Shown: piece after piece, positions 8,764 to 21,000 of the stretch
How the letters are laid out: each line of letters opens with the position of its first letter
Position numbering within the stretch: position 1 is the first letter of the stretch
DNA from: Kappaphycus alvarezii
Taxonomy: Eukaryota > Rhodophyta > Florideophyceae > Gigartinales > Solieriaceae
Length of the DNA stretch: 64,000 nt
Direction of reading: 5' to 3'
NCBI GenBank assembly: GCA_002205965.3
Contig: NADL03000013.1
Coordinates: forward strand, 682,001 to 746,000
Made by a program: the position numbers and the translations under genes
The notes under the pieces: model-generated
Database searches by the model: none
What the model was told of the DNA's origin: nothing
The model's input: only the letters and a program-made list of their open reading frames with translations

Positions 8764-10868
8764 TCAGCCATAGAGGCAGCTGCGCCGCCAGATAGGGCAC
8801 ACTGGAAACGCGGGCAGTGACCTATGGATGGGCAACGGTGACATCCAAAGCGATATCCTTCGGGTCGAGACCGTAAGCACCAGGATATAAAGTCCTATGC
8901 GAGGGCGGACGAGGGAGAGGACGAAGGGGAAGGGAGGAAGCAGATGTTCAAGAAGGGCAGCAATTCCGAGCTCCTTACAGTAACTATGGAGAGCGTTGCG
9001 CAAGACATTATGGCGACGAATCCGCCCATCGTCGTACTTACAGGTGAGGGCATGTTTGCCCAGGGAATCAAGCAACGGGGCGATGTCGTTGGAACGGCGA
9101 GCACATAACGGACATCGATCATGACCAGAGAAAAGCGCGCGGCCGAGGCGTAGAGACACAGCGACTGTCCAGCCTTGCGAGGAAAGATAGGTGCCGCGGT
9201 GAGGGTGCGATAAAGTGAGAAAGCGAACAGGAGGACGACTCACGGACGGATAGGAGGCGAGATCTGTCGCGGTCAGAGGATGAACGGAAGATCCGATCAA
9301 ACGTCGAACTGTGAAGCTCAGACAAGATAGGAGACTGGAGCCGTTCGCCGGGGACCGGCGTTTGACCGCGTTGACATCGCTGAAACAGAGAAGTGGGCGA
9401 AGGGAAGCAGAATGATCTGGATAACGGGTAGATAATAAAGAGATCGCGGCCCGAGGCACTTCCTCCAGGTGTAGGTCTCCCGAGAAGGAGAGCAGATATG
9501 AGAAACGGCTGAAAACATCAACATCGAAGCCGCATAAGCGGACTCAGGGAGTTGAAGAAGCGAGAGGAATGCCGAGACCACCGTAGGAAATAGGAAGGTA
9601 GGCTTGCTCCCATTCGGTGTCGGTGCAACGACGATGAATCTGTGCGAAAGCCTCCCGCTGCTTCCGGTCGAAGCTGACTGCCAAAGCCGTAGATTGGTGG
9701 GGGGAGTCCGCAGCAGATAAATAACCTTACAGGCGCTCGGCAGAAACGGTGCAAGTGGTAGGCCATCTGGGCGTCATCGAAGGACTGAACACAGGCAAAA
9801 GATGCGATCGACTGCAGCTTGACGGGTGTCGAATGCGGCGCTGACGAAGGAATCGGAACCAATGGGAGAGCCGAGAACGGTAAAGCCATCGGCGTGGAGA
9901 AGGGGCAGGGAAGAGTGAGGGAGAAGGATTATAGGAGAGGCCGTAGACGTGGGTTTTGGTCATATTCAATGCGAACCCGATGGCTTGTCCCTGACTCTGG
10001 AAGAATTGCAAAGCCGAGGGCCTGCGAGCGGGGAACGACCAAGTTCCCATCGTCGCATACAAGCGTTGAGCGGGGGCCGGAATTGCTCCTGGAACTGAGA
10101 ACGAGAGGATGAGACGAGAGCGAAAAGCAGAGCTCCAACGGATCCCCCTGTGAGTGCCATCAGCGCTTAGTATGGAGAATGAACCGAATGAGAGAAAAGA
10201 GGTATCCCCATAGCAGTAGTGAACCCATCGCGCGATGCCGGTGCAAAGTCCAGACGGCATCAAGCATGCGTTGTCGAGAGATGCTATTGAAAGCATTGTG
10301 GGCATCGACTTGGATCAATACGTGGTCCTGGAACTTGTGTTTTGCGTCAGCGACGGACGGCGTGAACAATGGCCTCAGCCCCACTTTTAACGCCCGCCAA
10401 GTTGATGAGGCAAGAGATAGGAAGCTGCAGTCGAGCAAGCCTTGTGGGCGAGGAGTCGGGCAATAAGTCGGCGGAGGAGGGTTGGGCTTGTGGATGGCTG
10501 TAGCCGGCCCGCAAGAAGTAGGCCCGGCACGAGTCAGGTAGTTCGCCGTTGGAACACATGTTAACAAACTTGGTCAACACAAAAGACAGTCACGGGCGGG
10601 ATGCACTCCCCCCGCAGGTCGAAGCAACATGCGGAGAAAACCGGGGAAAGGCCATCGGATCCAGGAGCGGTGGACGAGTCGAGGCTTTGGATGGCTCTAC
10701 GAACATCCGAAACGGAAAACTTGACGGCAGGGGGAAGAGGAGAGTAGGAGGGGCTGAACAGGGGACGGGCGTGGGATGGAGGGAGTTGAGCTGCGGAGAT
10801 TGTCTTCCGAGGGCACAACAGGTGGGTATCGTGCAGTAAGGCTGCTGTGGCGCGGGAAGGACTGCCAC
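8764..10868 (-). mobile_element. LINE with C-terminal restriction-like endonuclease, RT remnant A
   Basis: Read right to left on the minus strand: RT entry motif VRRAIQSLDSSTAPGSDGLS (about 10720), then QVDAHNAFNSISRQRMLDAV with the first catalytic Asp (about 10290), a degenerate YADD region, GFALNMTKTHVYG (about 9970), and the C-terminal knuckle CPLCARR, GKHALTCKYDDG with RRHNVLRNAL (9110-8975). The His-Arg-His-Asn motif after a Cys/His knuckle and a following nuclease-like tail is the hallmark of R2/CRE/HERO-type LINEs with a PD-(D/E)XK endonuclease. The frame changes many times over 2 kb, so the copy is dead. Related fragments recur at 15.0, 16.0, 23.6, 24-25, 27.1, 27.9, 30.3, 33.4 and 34.7 kb. 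Confidence 0.8.
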
Positions 10869-11145
10869 GGTGCAGTAAACGGCGGCTGCGCTGGAGGAGA
10901 TGGGGAAGGAGAGGCGTCGGTATGGTAGCAGGGGGGTGGGAGGCCCGAAAAGGGAGAGGGCTTCAATGAAGAGGTCATCGAAAAGACCGGAAGATGCGAG
11001 ACGAATGCGGTCAGCAAGATTGGAGCATGTTCAGACGGCTCGAGCGATGGAGGCGAGGATGATTGCGACGAAATACGAGTTTGGGGAGGGCGACAAGTTC
11101 GAGAAGGGCAAGGTGACGGATGTGCATCAGACGGTGCGTGTTTAG

Positions 11146-11775
11146 GTGAAAAGGCATTGCCGTTATTTTGGATTTATCAAACCCATGTGGCATTGGAGAT
11201 TTGGGGATATCGGACGAAAATTCTTTGCGAAATCCTGTGTGGATCGCCATCGATACGAGATTTTTTTGCTGCACTTGGCGCCAAAATTCCACTCTGTACA
11301 GTATTTTACCTCACCAACCTTTCCTTCCGACAACACCGCCGTCAAGAGCGCCATTCTCGAAACTTACGAATCCGCAGTGCGGGAGCATGATGCGTCGAAA
11401 AACAAGTGCCTCCCGAGACGGTTATCCAGTTCACGGCTGTCGACTCAGTGTAGCGGTTTGGTAAGGGTCAACTTGCCCGCGGAGTTTAGGACGAGGTTAT
11501 TGATGTGTTGAAAATAGGGATGCGACAACCGCGGCATTCGAGCATTATTGTCAGTCGGTGGTTGCAAGGACTGGCTCTGATGTCAACCAGCCCAAGGCTT
11601 GGGTATTTGTATCTCGAATCGCAATTACAAAACTTTGTTTGCAGCTCTACTGCGGGGTACCTTGTTCCGTCCCGCTTAAAATTGCCAGAAGGGAGGATAT
11701 AAGACACTTATGGATTAGTACGGTAATCAGGCGCTGTGCTGTGTCCATGACCACACCTGCGGTGGTGGTATGACT
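11146..11775 (+). pseudogene. Unrecognised coding-like stretch
   Basis: Two overlapping plus-strand open stretches have protein-like composition: one (11146-11511) contains YFTSPTFPSDNTAVKSAILE, the other (to 11773) KAWVFVSRIAITKLCLQLYC followed by GVPCSVPLKIARREDIRHLW. The alternation of hydrophobic and polar residues is unlike the low-complexity shadow frames nearby. I do not recognise the family and cannot say whether it is host or element. 10870-11145 to its left and 11776-12556 to its right show nothing I can name. Confidence 0.25.
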
Positions 11776-12826
11776 CGCAAAAACCTTTTGTTCACCGCAG
11801 ACCTTTCAAAGCCGACCGGGACCCTGTTCTCGAGCTCTCACAAAGCAGCCATGCAGTTCTCCCGAAGAAAGGGCGCACAGACTACTATGGCGTAAATGTC
11901 ATACAGTCCTTGACCTCCGATCGCCTCCCCTCTTTTGCGCGATGCCCACTCAAGTCTCTTAACTATGCCTGCCTTGGAAATAATACTCCCTTTACTAATT
12001 CGATCAAAGTGTCCTGGTAATCGCTTCATTTACCTCTCACTATCCACGTTGGGAGGCGGAATAACTGAAAAGCTTCACTTCTGCCATCAGCTCCGCAGGC
12101 GCTCCAAGTATACAGTATGATGACTCCTCATTGCGTTCCTAGTCTTTGCGCAATACCATATTCGTTAGTTTTGTACTTTACGAAAGCAGCAGCCGAATGT
12201 GAAAATCCTCGTCATCATGAAAGTAAATAGTGGCATTGTCGCGATGAGTTCAAAGGGTGGCACTGTCATAATTAGCTCTCATCTGATTGCTAGCGAGCAT
12301 TACGCATCAACAACATATTTATTTCATGCGACGACCCATCCATAAAAGCATAATCTATGAATCTAAAAGCAATATTACTTGCCATCGGGAGGTTTTCGTT
12401 GGAGTGATGACTTCAGGGCTGTGGAGGCACGTTGCGCCGCAGTGGCTGCTCGCTACTGTGTTTCACGCCCTCAGGCTATATTGAATAGCGAAAATCGTAG
12501 CATAGCCTCAGACCGCCACCACCTCTATGCTGCCGTTCTATCCAATTGTCTGACTACTATTCAAATCCTGTGATCGGATTTCTTCCTGTGCTTACTTTCC
12601 GCATTCGCCTAACGCACTTTGTTGCTAAATTGCCATTCACTCTCTGCAATGATCTGTCAGCAGTGATCAAATTCCTTTCTGCTCGGCTTTTGAATTGACC
12701 GCGCCCTTCACAGCGGGCTTCCTGTCTGACACAGCTTGTGTAGCACACTGTTCATTCACGCTGGTGGAATTTGGCGCGGAATTAGCAGATGACTTGTGAA
12801 CAAGCCCCGCCAGCTGATCGTCACCC

Positions 12827-14368
12827 TCACGCCAGGCTGCAATTTCTTGCTACAATCATCAGAGAAGATGAATAAACCACCTGCACCATTTCCACCATCA
12901 GTTTGCTTCTCAGATGATGTTTGCCTTTCAGATGATGTTGCTTTCTTGATCTGAAAACTCCCGTCGCCACTCTCCGCATTAACCTTTGTGTCTTAGCCTT
13001 TCTCTGTTTGTCAGAATCACTCCCTAGCTGGGACTTAGATCCGTCCACGCTTGAAAATGATGCCGACCCGTTTGGCCAAAGGCCACCCTTCAGGGATGAT
13101 GGACTGCGGCTGCCGCTCGCAATCCCAACATTAAGCAAGTTTTCCTCATTCAAGACACTTATGGCTGAGATCCTGTTAGACGACGCCGTATTGGTCTTGG
13201 AAGGATGATGTTGCCTCGCGTGAGAAGGCGGCTGTGAGAGTTTGCTGCCTGTAACTGCTGAGTTCTCACACGCGGCATAAGAGATGTTAAAAGTCTGGTT
13301 ACCAAATGGAGAGGTGAAATCGGATTGCTGTTCAAGCGACAGTACGGATTCCCCGGTGATACCGGTGTGGCGGGGGTGGATTTCTTGACGGCTGTGGCGT
13401 TTGTTGTTGAAGAGGGCGCGGGGGGCAGTAGCGAGGTTTTGGATGGTACGGGTTCTGGGGATGCATGACTAGACTTTGGGGTCGTTTTTGCCAGTGTTGG
13501 AGTTACACGGGGACGATCGAAGAGGCTTGCGTTCCCGTGACAAGTTCTTCTCCAGCTACCGACTTGTTCGACAGATTGCAAACTTCTTTCGGTCCTGCAT
13601 CGCTAGAGACTTTGGGAGACGGACTGATGGGCAACTGCTTGGTGCCCTCCAACTTGCTAGGCGTTTGAATACACGAGGTTTGCGTAGACTGGCCAAGGGA
13701 ATGACTGGGAGGAGCGGTTGGTTTGTGGCCGTGAGTGCTCTTTTCGGCGATGGCTGTGGATGATAGGGCTTTTGAAGCACAAAGCTGTGGTAGTAACATT
13801 CTGAATCAATGGCTTTTCTCCTTCTTGGAGGGCTGCAGGCGAACGGAGTCAGCAAGAACAGGCTCTTCATCAGAGTTACGGATAGTCTTGCTGTCGGCGT
13901 TGGAAGCAGAGGGACCAGTAATGCCGAAAGGGTTCGACAAAATGGATTAATCCTGACGCCTTCGGACGAGGAAGGAGGTGGATCATGAGTGATTTTCGCC
14001 TTGACGGAAGGGTATGAGTTGCTGACGACGATATCGTTGTCAAAAAAAGAAAGAGTTTGCATGGAGGAGACAATAGCATGGCGCGTCGCAGCATACTGGG
14101 CATCGCGGGCAGCGAGTCTTGCTCGAAGGCTTCGGACCTCGGCACGAAGTCTCTTGGCTTCTTCCGCAAGTAAAGCTCGTTCACTTACGACTTCATGAAC
14201 GGCGACGTTGAGGGATTGCAGAAGATCGGTGACGGGATGGGTGCATTCGTTGTCATGACGAAGTCGGAGGGAAGGTAGCAGTTTGGACTGCAAAAGGTGA
14301 TAGAGGAAGATACCTGCAACGCGAGTGTCGGTTAATGCTAAACTCCGGGAACAGTGATGATTGATGCC
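12827..14368 (-). CDS. Coiled-coil ORF followed by Ser/Pro/Thr-rich stretches
   Basis: The minus strand is open from 14368 to 13556. No ATG is visible in the first part; the frame reads NHHCSRSLALTDTRVAGIF and then a heptad-like region, VHEVVSERALLAEEAKRLRA with EVRSLRARLAARDAQ (about 14200-14090), which should form a coiled coil. Beyond it the frame looks poorer, while neighbouring frames carry Ser/Pro/Thr-rich protein-like text (PPAPSSTTNATAVKKSTPA at about 13420), continuing weakly to about 12830. It could be an exon of a host gene, or the first ORF of the LINE whose RT lies 2 kb further along the same strand. I see no zinc finger or other domain that would decide. Confidence 0.35.
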
Positions 14369-15040
14369 TTATGAGTCAGGGATGTTGCGGCGGCTAGAGA
14401 GGGATCAGTGTCTTGACGTACAGCAGTACAGTAGGTGATGGGGAGGCCCAGATACTTTCTCTGAGGATTTATTTCAACTTAAGTAAAACAACGAATCGAT
14501 TATGGTTGGCCGGGTAATCTTGAAAATGGAATAAACAAAAAATTTCTGTCTGCTGTAAATCTGTAAGGTCGAATGTTCGTTTACATTATACCTTCTGTTT
14601 ACTGTAAAGCAAGATTCAAGTATGGCTTCGCACTCTTGGCGTGATCTTTAGACCTGCGCGACAGCGTTCGACGTACCCAGCAACGTCATCACAACTGCCC
14701 CACAAAAACGTAAAATAACAATTCAGTCATCCTAGACCATGAAGATTGGCAGTGGGAGTCCCCACACAACTGAAATACTTGCTCCTCGATCCACAGGACG
14801 CGGTACCAAGAGTACTCAATCACAGGTACGTTCCGATAGACGAGCAATGCAGCACAACGGCAGTCAAATGGCGATTACGTGACTGCCAGGCGTCTCTTTA
14901 TTCCTCTTTTCGTTACGCGCGACTATCCTGTTACAAGAAACCTGCAATCCGATCGGTGCGGTCGGCTTGAGGATCGACTTGACCTGGCATGCCTGGTGAT
15001 AAACTCTTGATGCCCTAAGGAATTGGCTCTTTCGCCGCGG
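14369..15040. other. No recognisable feature
   Basis: I see no gene, repeat partner or RNA here. Confidence 0.4.
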
Positions 15041-15660
15041 TCAGAGATGTGGAGGGGTTGAATCATTGACCCCGTGTGTTTGAGGAAGCAGCGGATTCAC
15101 GAATGTAACGTCGAAGAACTCCATCCCTCCCGTACTCCCTCTAGCCCTGATATCTAGCCTCGTGCGATGTTGGCCATTGGGACGGGGCTCCATGGTCGGG
15201 TGCCAAGCAGCCTTTGCCAAGTCCGACGTAAGAATTGTAACCTGGCGATCGTTACGATCGATCCGCTCTCGTCCATAAAACCAGTGCATGAAGTGGTCAC
15301 CAAAGATATCCAGGGTTTCCGGGCAGTTGTTCCTTGGCCAAGCGTGTTTGGGAGCGAGGGGTGATACTTGATAGTAGTATTGAATCCAGACGGAGATAGC
15401 TTTGGTGATAGTTTTGGGTTATTTCAACGTATGGAGGATGTGGTCGGTTGTATCCACGCCGCTAGTGCGTTGTGTGGGATAAGTCGTCACTGATGAGTAA
15501 TAGCTTTGGGATCCATGTGAGTCCTAAGGCCAGGGCATGGTGAGCAGAGCATTCATTGTTTACCACCGGGGAGGCCTCTAGACGAGCGAATAGTTTATCT
15601 TCTGCTGTCATCAAGGGGTATGCGTGTTTGAGCCGTCTCGTGAATTGCACCCGTCAGATT
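15041..15660 (-). mobile_element. LINE C-terminal fragment B
   Basis: The minus strand gives GNPGYLW, HALVLWTRAD/HWFYGRERID and then HRTRLDIRARGSTGGMEFFD followed by VTFVNPLLPQTHGV. This parallels GDHLLHWV...RPDIRAMGAGGTDYFNVTFVNPL in the copy at 30.3-31 kb. The R-P/L-D and D/N-V-T pairs sit where the PD-(D/E)XK-like endonuclease has its acids. Truncated at both ends and frame-broken. Its 15428-15510 segment (GTATCCACGCCGCTAGTGCG) is also present at 32718-32790 without the rest. 15661-16048 shows nothing I can name. Confidence 0.65.
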
Positions 15661-16048
15661 CTTTTGCGAGGGTGGATTTGTTGGAGCAAAAGGCGCCGAA
15701 GGAACTACTTGGACAGCTGTCATGAGGCAGACCACACCCAATAGGCGTCACCAAAACTAGTCTTCCGATAGAGTAAGTGAGATAACAAATCGCACGTACT
15801 TACGGTTCAAAAGGAACGGTGAGCAAGGCCTTAATTGGCATAGAGTCGATTCAGGAATATCGGCCTTCGCAGAGAAGTGACGTCAAGCCGATCACTCCCC
15901 CAAGGTCAATGAGCCTTGTTTGACGCAGAGTCAAGTTCGAACATTTGGTACTGCAGAAAAAGCTAGCCGTTCGGTTATTGAGAAGATAGAAGCACTTTTG
16001 CTTTTGATACTAAGAAATTATCTACGGAAGGGTTCTGCCTAGATAGTT

Positions 16049-16333
16049 CTAATCAAGAGAATCGAAGCCGCAAAGAAATTTGATATTCCACTTCAAACCG
16101 AAACCTTCACTCAGTTCCCTAGCCTCTAAACGGGGTGGTAGTGTCTGCCCATTGGATTTGATTAACAGAGCAGTCACTAAGCCTTCAAGCCCTCTCCTCC
16201 CCATCGCCGTCAACCTCTGCTGGAGCACTTTAGTCGCCCGCAACAACTCTGATCTCAGGTAGTTAGTGGTTTCCTTTTCCGTTGGCGCCATTTTTACACT
16301 ATCATTTGGCACTTCTGTCAAAATTTTTCGCAC
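16049..16333 (-). mobile_element. LINE extreme C-terminal fragment C
   Basis: This 94-codon open frame contains NYLRSELLRATKVLQQRLTA and GRRGLEGLVTALLIKSNG. The start matches ANYPKKEVLQATKVL at the end of the 27.1-27.5 kb copy, so it is the C-terminus and stop of the LINE. Related DNA recurs at 23640-23800 and 27040-27150 (GCACTTTAGTCGC motif). Confidence 0.6.
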
Positions 16334-16539
16334 CTGTAGAAGGATAATCGGTGGTTTTTTTGTGAGACTAGGGCGTGTTCAGTCACTATAATAGCATTTA
16401 AATGATGAATCCCATGAACGCTTACTTTCAGTTCAATGGTAGCAGCAGTGAAGACGTGGAAAAGTTCCTTTAAACTTGCGTCATTGTTTTGATGAGAGGT
16501 AATAACGACAAAGAGAAGTCCAAAAGCTTTTTTTGCCTA

Positions 16540-19500
16540 TTTGTCTGATGGCTTCAGGGCGAATTACAAAGGAAATTTTATAACTGGATGGCCTTTGAAT
16601 GAAAATGGCCTTGACTTTAACAAATTTTGTACATGTTTTGTCAAGCAATACGTAAGGGCGGTAGACCCTATGAAATGCGTCGTAGTCCATCGAAGTCCGT
16701 TTAGATTTCCAAAATATCTTGGGCTCATTCATTACGGTGCCCATTATGTACGAGAAATCAGGTTTCTATGACGAAACAAAGTCAGTAATGCTCCACAGAG
16801 CAGCGATTGTCAACAAACGACTGATGCAATTCCTTCTTATCAAAGAACCTCCGGCGTTTATCAAACTTAAGGATACGATTGTGCAATACGTCAAGAACTT
16901 CGAGACCTTGTAGTCGTTGGTTTCTCAGCAAATGCAAAGCTATACAAAGAAAGCTATATTTGACCTCGAGCATAATTACTTCAGGCCTGTCACAAGTGCA
17001 GCGGAAATGGAGTCCGTTTGGAGTGATTTCAGGAAGCTCGAGGAAAAAATATCGAACTAATTCGACACCGCTTGGAGATGGTAACTTCGCAGCTAGAGAG
17101 CCTCACCTTAACAATTAGGAATAATCAAACGGCGAGTCCGACGGCGGGAGAGCTATGATCCTACTTTCACAATCCGTGTCGTTTAGATACTCGGTGTTCT
17201 TAAAAACCCACCGGAATACAAGTTGCTGGAAATCCGGTCGTTACTGGCATCAGGAGAGAAAAATTGTTGGTCAATATGCGTCAAGTTTGAATACCTAAAG
17301 CGATAGTAGAATCCAGACCCGAGCTGAAAATGTTCGGAAGTCGATAAGAGAAGTTCCCCGCGAACACGGGGACGGTTTCAGTCGCTCGAGGATCAGAAAA
17401 GGTAGCGTTACAAAACAAGACGCTGAGGAGAATGTGATATCAAAATAAGCAAGGCTAGAGCAAGAACCGCTCGAAGACATCCCGGAGACCTCGTTACTTT
17501 GAACAAAAAGAATAATCATATTAGCCCAAGAGGTGCCTCCAACTACGAAGGCAATGAAAATTCGGAAAATTCGGAAGCCGTGGTTTACAACTAGGGATGT
17601 GTTGGAATACGTCCAGGAAAACGACATATCATCCGAGCTCGCTACGGAAACATCCGGTATGAACCTCGAGCAGCTGCTGAGAGGGGATTCAGAGGATGAG
17701 AGGAGAGAGTTTAGAATATCTGGAGGACGGAGAGGATTAAAAACGTAAATGGAGTTGCTGTTACTTTTGCGAATGCCGGCGCCAGATGTCTTAACTTTGC
17801 CCATGTTAAGTTACCAGGAAGAGATTTGCAATTTATTTGTGAATCTCTTGAGAATCAAAAGTTATTTGAATCCAGAGCATTCCCAAATATTATTTCAGGA
17901 GGTCTTGTAGAGGAAATGGGCCTCGGCATCTTCCCGACCACTAGGAAGATAACTGCCGTGGATGGGAACGTGTTTCACTGTCTCGGCATAATTGAAAAAT
18001 TTTCAGTATTCTTTGCGCTAATGAAAGGGAGTTTGGACTTCCTCGTTATGCAAGACCTTCCTCGTGACACTATTATACGGTTCCCAAAAATAAAGCAACT
18101 GGAAGCTTGTATCAAACTGGTTAACCAGATATTCTTAGTCCAAATTGACGGAAAAAAGCGAGGCTGCCATCGAATTAAGACAGCAGGATGTGTATGGAGA
18201 AACCGAGTGGAAAAAAGAGAATATTTCACCTCCATCCATAATATGGATTGCTTTAAAGTTACAGTGAAGAAATAACTAACAGAATTGGACGAATAAAAAC
18301 CTCTGAACTTCGCCTGCAGTGATCTAGATAACAGCTACCGTACGTACAACAGTAAGACGACGCGGCCCGAACAAATCTACTAGTACGTAGCCCTATGCAA
18401 AGATCCCACCCCAAATATCAAATCGCGCCGCGTAATAGCAGGAGAAGGCCGTGAATTTTTCCCTCTGGCGCACAATGGCTGCTCAAGTACTAATGGTTCA
18501 GAATAAAACAATGCGGCGATAGTTGAGCATTTTCTACCAGCATCGAACGAAAACTCTACGATAAAACCGGCAGATAAGATCATAGAGGTGATGAGCCAAT
18601 CAGAAAAGTTAGAGGCGATTCATGACAAACTGAAGCATTTTTCTCTCCCTGAAGCGGGTCAAATTGCTGCAACACTTACCTTAAACGATGTGGTCACCTG
18701 GAATGCTTAGGATTTATGACTTGCCCAAGTCCCTGTCACGCTCTCATTCGAGCTGACTAATACCGACCCCTTTTATCGTAGAACTCGGTGTTAACCACCA
18801 AAGTCGGAGGTAATCATGCAATAAAAGTCATAATTATGTTGACAAATGGAATTATTAAGCCGACTTCGTCAGCTTGGTCTTTCCCAGATGTGATCGATCC
18901 CAAAAAGGATGTGAAGTCGAGGTATTCTATTAACCGAAGCATTATCCCAGATAGATTCCTTTTCCCAAAAATGGAAGATATTCTAAAAGAATTGAAAAAA
19001 GAGCGCTACTTTACGTCTATAGATTTGTATACAGGATATTGGCAGATCTCCGTCTCTGAAGAATGCAAAGCCACGAATACGTTTACCTGCAAGCTAGGGA
19101 CTTTCAAATTTGAAGTGATGCCCTTCGGTCTTATGAACTCAGCGGCAACACTTCTGAATGATAAATGAATTATTAAACGGGCTCTCGTATGTATGAATGT
19201 ATAAAGACGACACGGTGATATTTTCGGAAACACTGTAATTTCACTTGGATCACATTAGGTTAGTGGTGGAAAGGATCTCACAGAATCATTTCATAATCAA
19301 ACTTGGGCAAGTGCTTTTTCGCAAAAACCGTCTATCAAATTACTTGTTCATGTGTTAGACTGCAACGGAATTAGGATTGACCCGAAAAGACCTCTAGGAT
19401 GAAAAATACTACCAAATTAACGTCCGAAACAGAGTCTCGTAGCTTTACTGGCCTTTCATGTTACGATAGGCGTTTTATTCATGTTTCTGCTAAAACCACT

Positions 19501-21000
19501 GCCCCTCTACACACATTAGCTTCAAAGCACGTAAGGTTTAACTGGGGACCATAAATAAAAAACGCTTTCGCTGAGCTAAAACAGCGAAAATAAATGTACG
19601 AGCCGCCAGTACTCTTATATACGTTGTCCCAGAGAGATGACGATGGTAAATTACACCCAGTACAGTTTGCGAGTCGTAAATGAATGATGCCGAAAGAAGG
19701 TACACCTTCTGCGAGAAAGAGCTCCTGTCTGTCCTGTCTGTGCTAAAAAAAAAGTTCATTTTGTACCTTAACACACTAGAAAACTTGAGTTTATAATAGA
19801 TCACCATGCCCTTAAAACTGCGTTAAAGAAGAAAGATGTTCACAACTGCTTGGCGCGACGGCACTACTTATTGGCAGAATACTGATAAGAAATTATTTAA
19901 ACCCAGGAAAAGATCAACCGCCCAGCAGAAGTTCTTTCCACATCCAAGGACCCCAAATAAAACATCGAAGAAGCGGAAGAAAATAGTTCTGATGTAATCA
20001 TCGTTGATATGGCATGTCTATCTGACCTCGAAGCCAAATTAACCCCTTTTTTATTTCTGATGGGTCTGCAGATCAACAAAGTGGATGTGGAACACAGAGA
20101 CTGAGTGACACGAAATCAGAAAGTATTTTCGGTAGGGCAAGGAAAGCTATTTCGGTAAACGAAAGCAGTTCCGTGGCTAGTCGCTACTTTAGAAAAAAGA
20201 AGCGAAGTTATGAGGACCTTTCATGATGGACTGGGCTATTGGGGCCTTAGTAAAACAAAGTAATTTATCACAGAGAGATTTCGGTGGCCTGAAGGTCGCA
20301 GAGGCATCTATAACGTTTTAAAAAGTTGCGATGTTTGTCAAAAGTTCACTACAGTCAAAAAAAAACCTTCTCAGTATTGCTATTTCCGGGCTACTTGAGA
20401 CATTCACCCTGGACTTCTTTGGTCCCTTCAAGAAGACTCCTTCTGGCAAAAAAAATCTTCTCATATGATTTTAACACCTTACAGGCTGGAATTCACAGTG
20501 CCGGATAGGGACGCCATCACCGACGTAGTCATTGAATTTATAAGAAAAGAAATAATAGAAATTTTTCTTGTCTCGGAGAATCATTTAGGAGGAAAAATTT
20601 TGCTTTACGGCTACTCTTCTTCTCAAATTTTTGAGATACAACGGAATTGGGTGCAAAACGGTTCTGGTCTATCCCCCTATGTATAACAATAAAGCAGAGA
20701 GAATGTTCGGAACAGTTAAAAGTGCCGTATCAAGGACTATATGGGAAAACAAAATCGCGGTGTAGGACACTACGGTATAGGTTCTGTACCGCTATAAGTG
20801 TAGAAAAGGCTCCGATGGGTGCCCGCCGTTCTAGCTAAAGTAATTAAAGGCCCCTTGAATGGTGCAAGAGGGTGTTGAAGCTACTAATATGGAATCTAAG
20901 GGACGAAAAGTAGAAATCCTAACCTCAAAAAAACTGGAGATACAGCCCGGCCAGGAAACGGAGCCATAATAAAGAGTCCGAGAAATGCCGTGAATTCCCG
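16540..21000 (+). mobile_element. Old Ty3/gypsy element, plus strand (fossil)
   Basis: In order: gag-like open stretches (16719-17750), retropepsin region with LVEEMGLGIFPTTRKITAVD (17826-18275), reverse transcriptase with ERYFTSIDLYTGYWQI and GTFKFEVMPFGLMNSA (18788-19168), RNase H with DDDGKLHPVQFASRK (about 19640-19680), and integrase zinc region DGLGYWGL then CDVCQKFTTVK (20225-20355) with a late core remnant to about 20840. The domain order is gypsy and matches the other elements. LTRs were not found. It is broken many times and is clearly older than the 1.2-8.4 kb element. No antisense histone-tail block is visible next to it. Confidence 0.8.
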
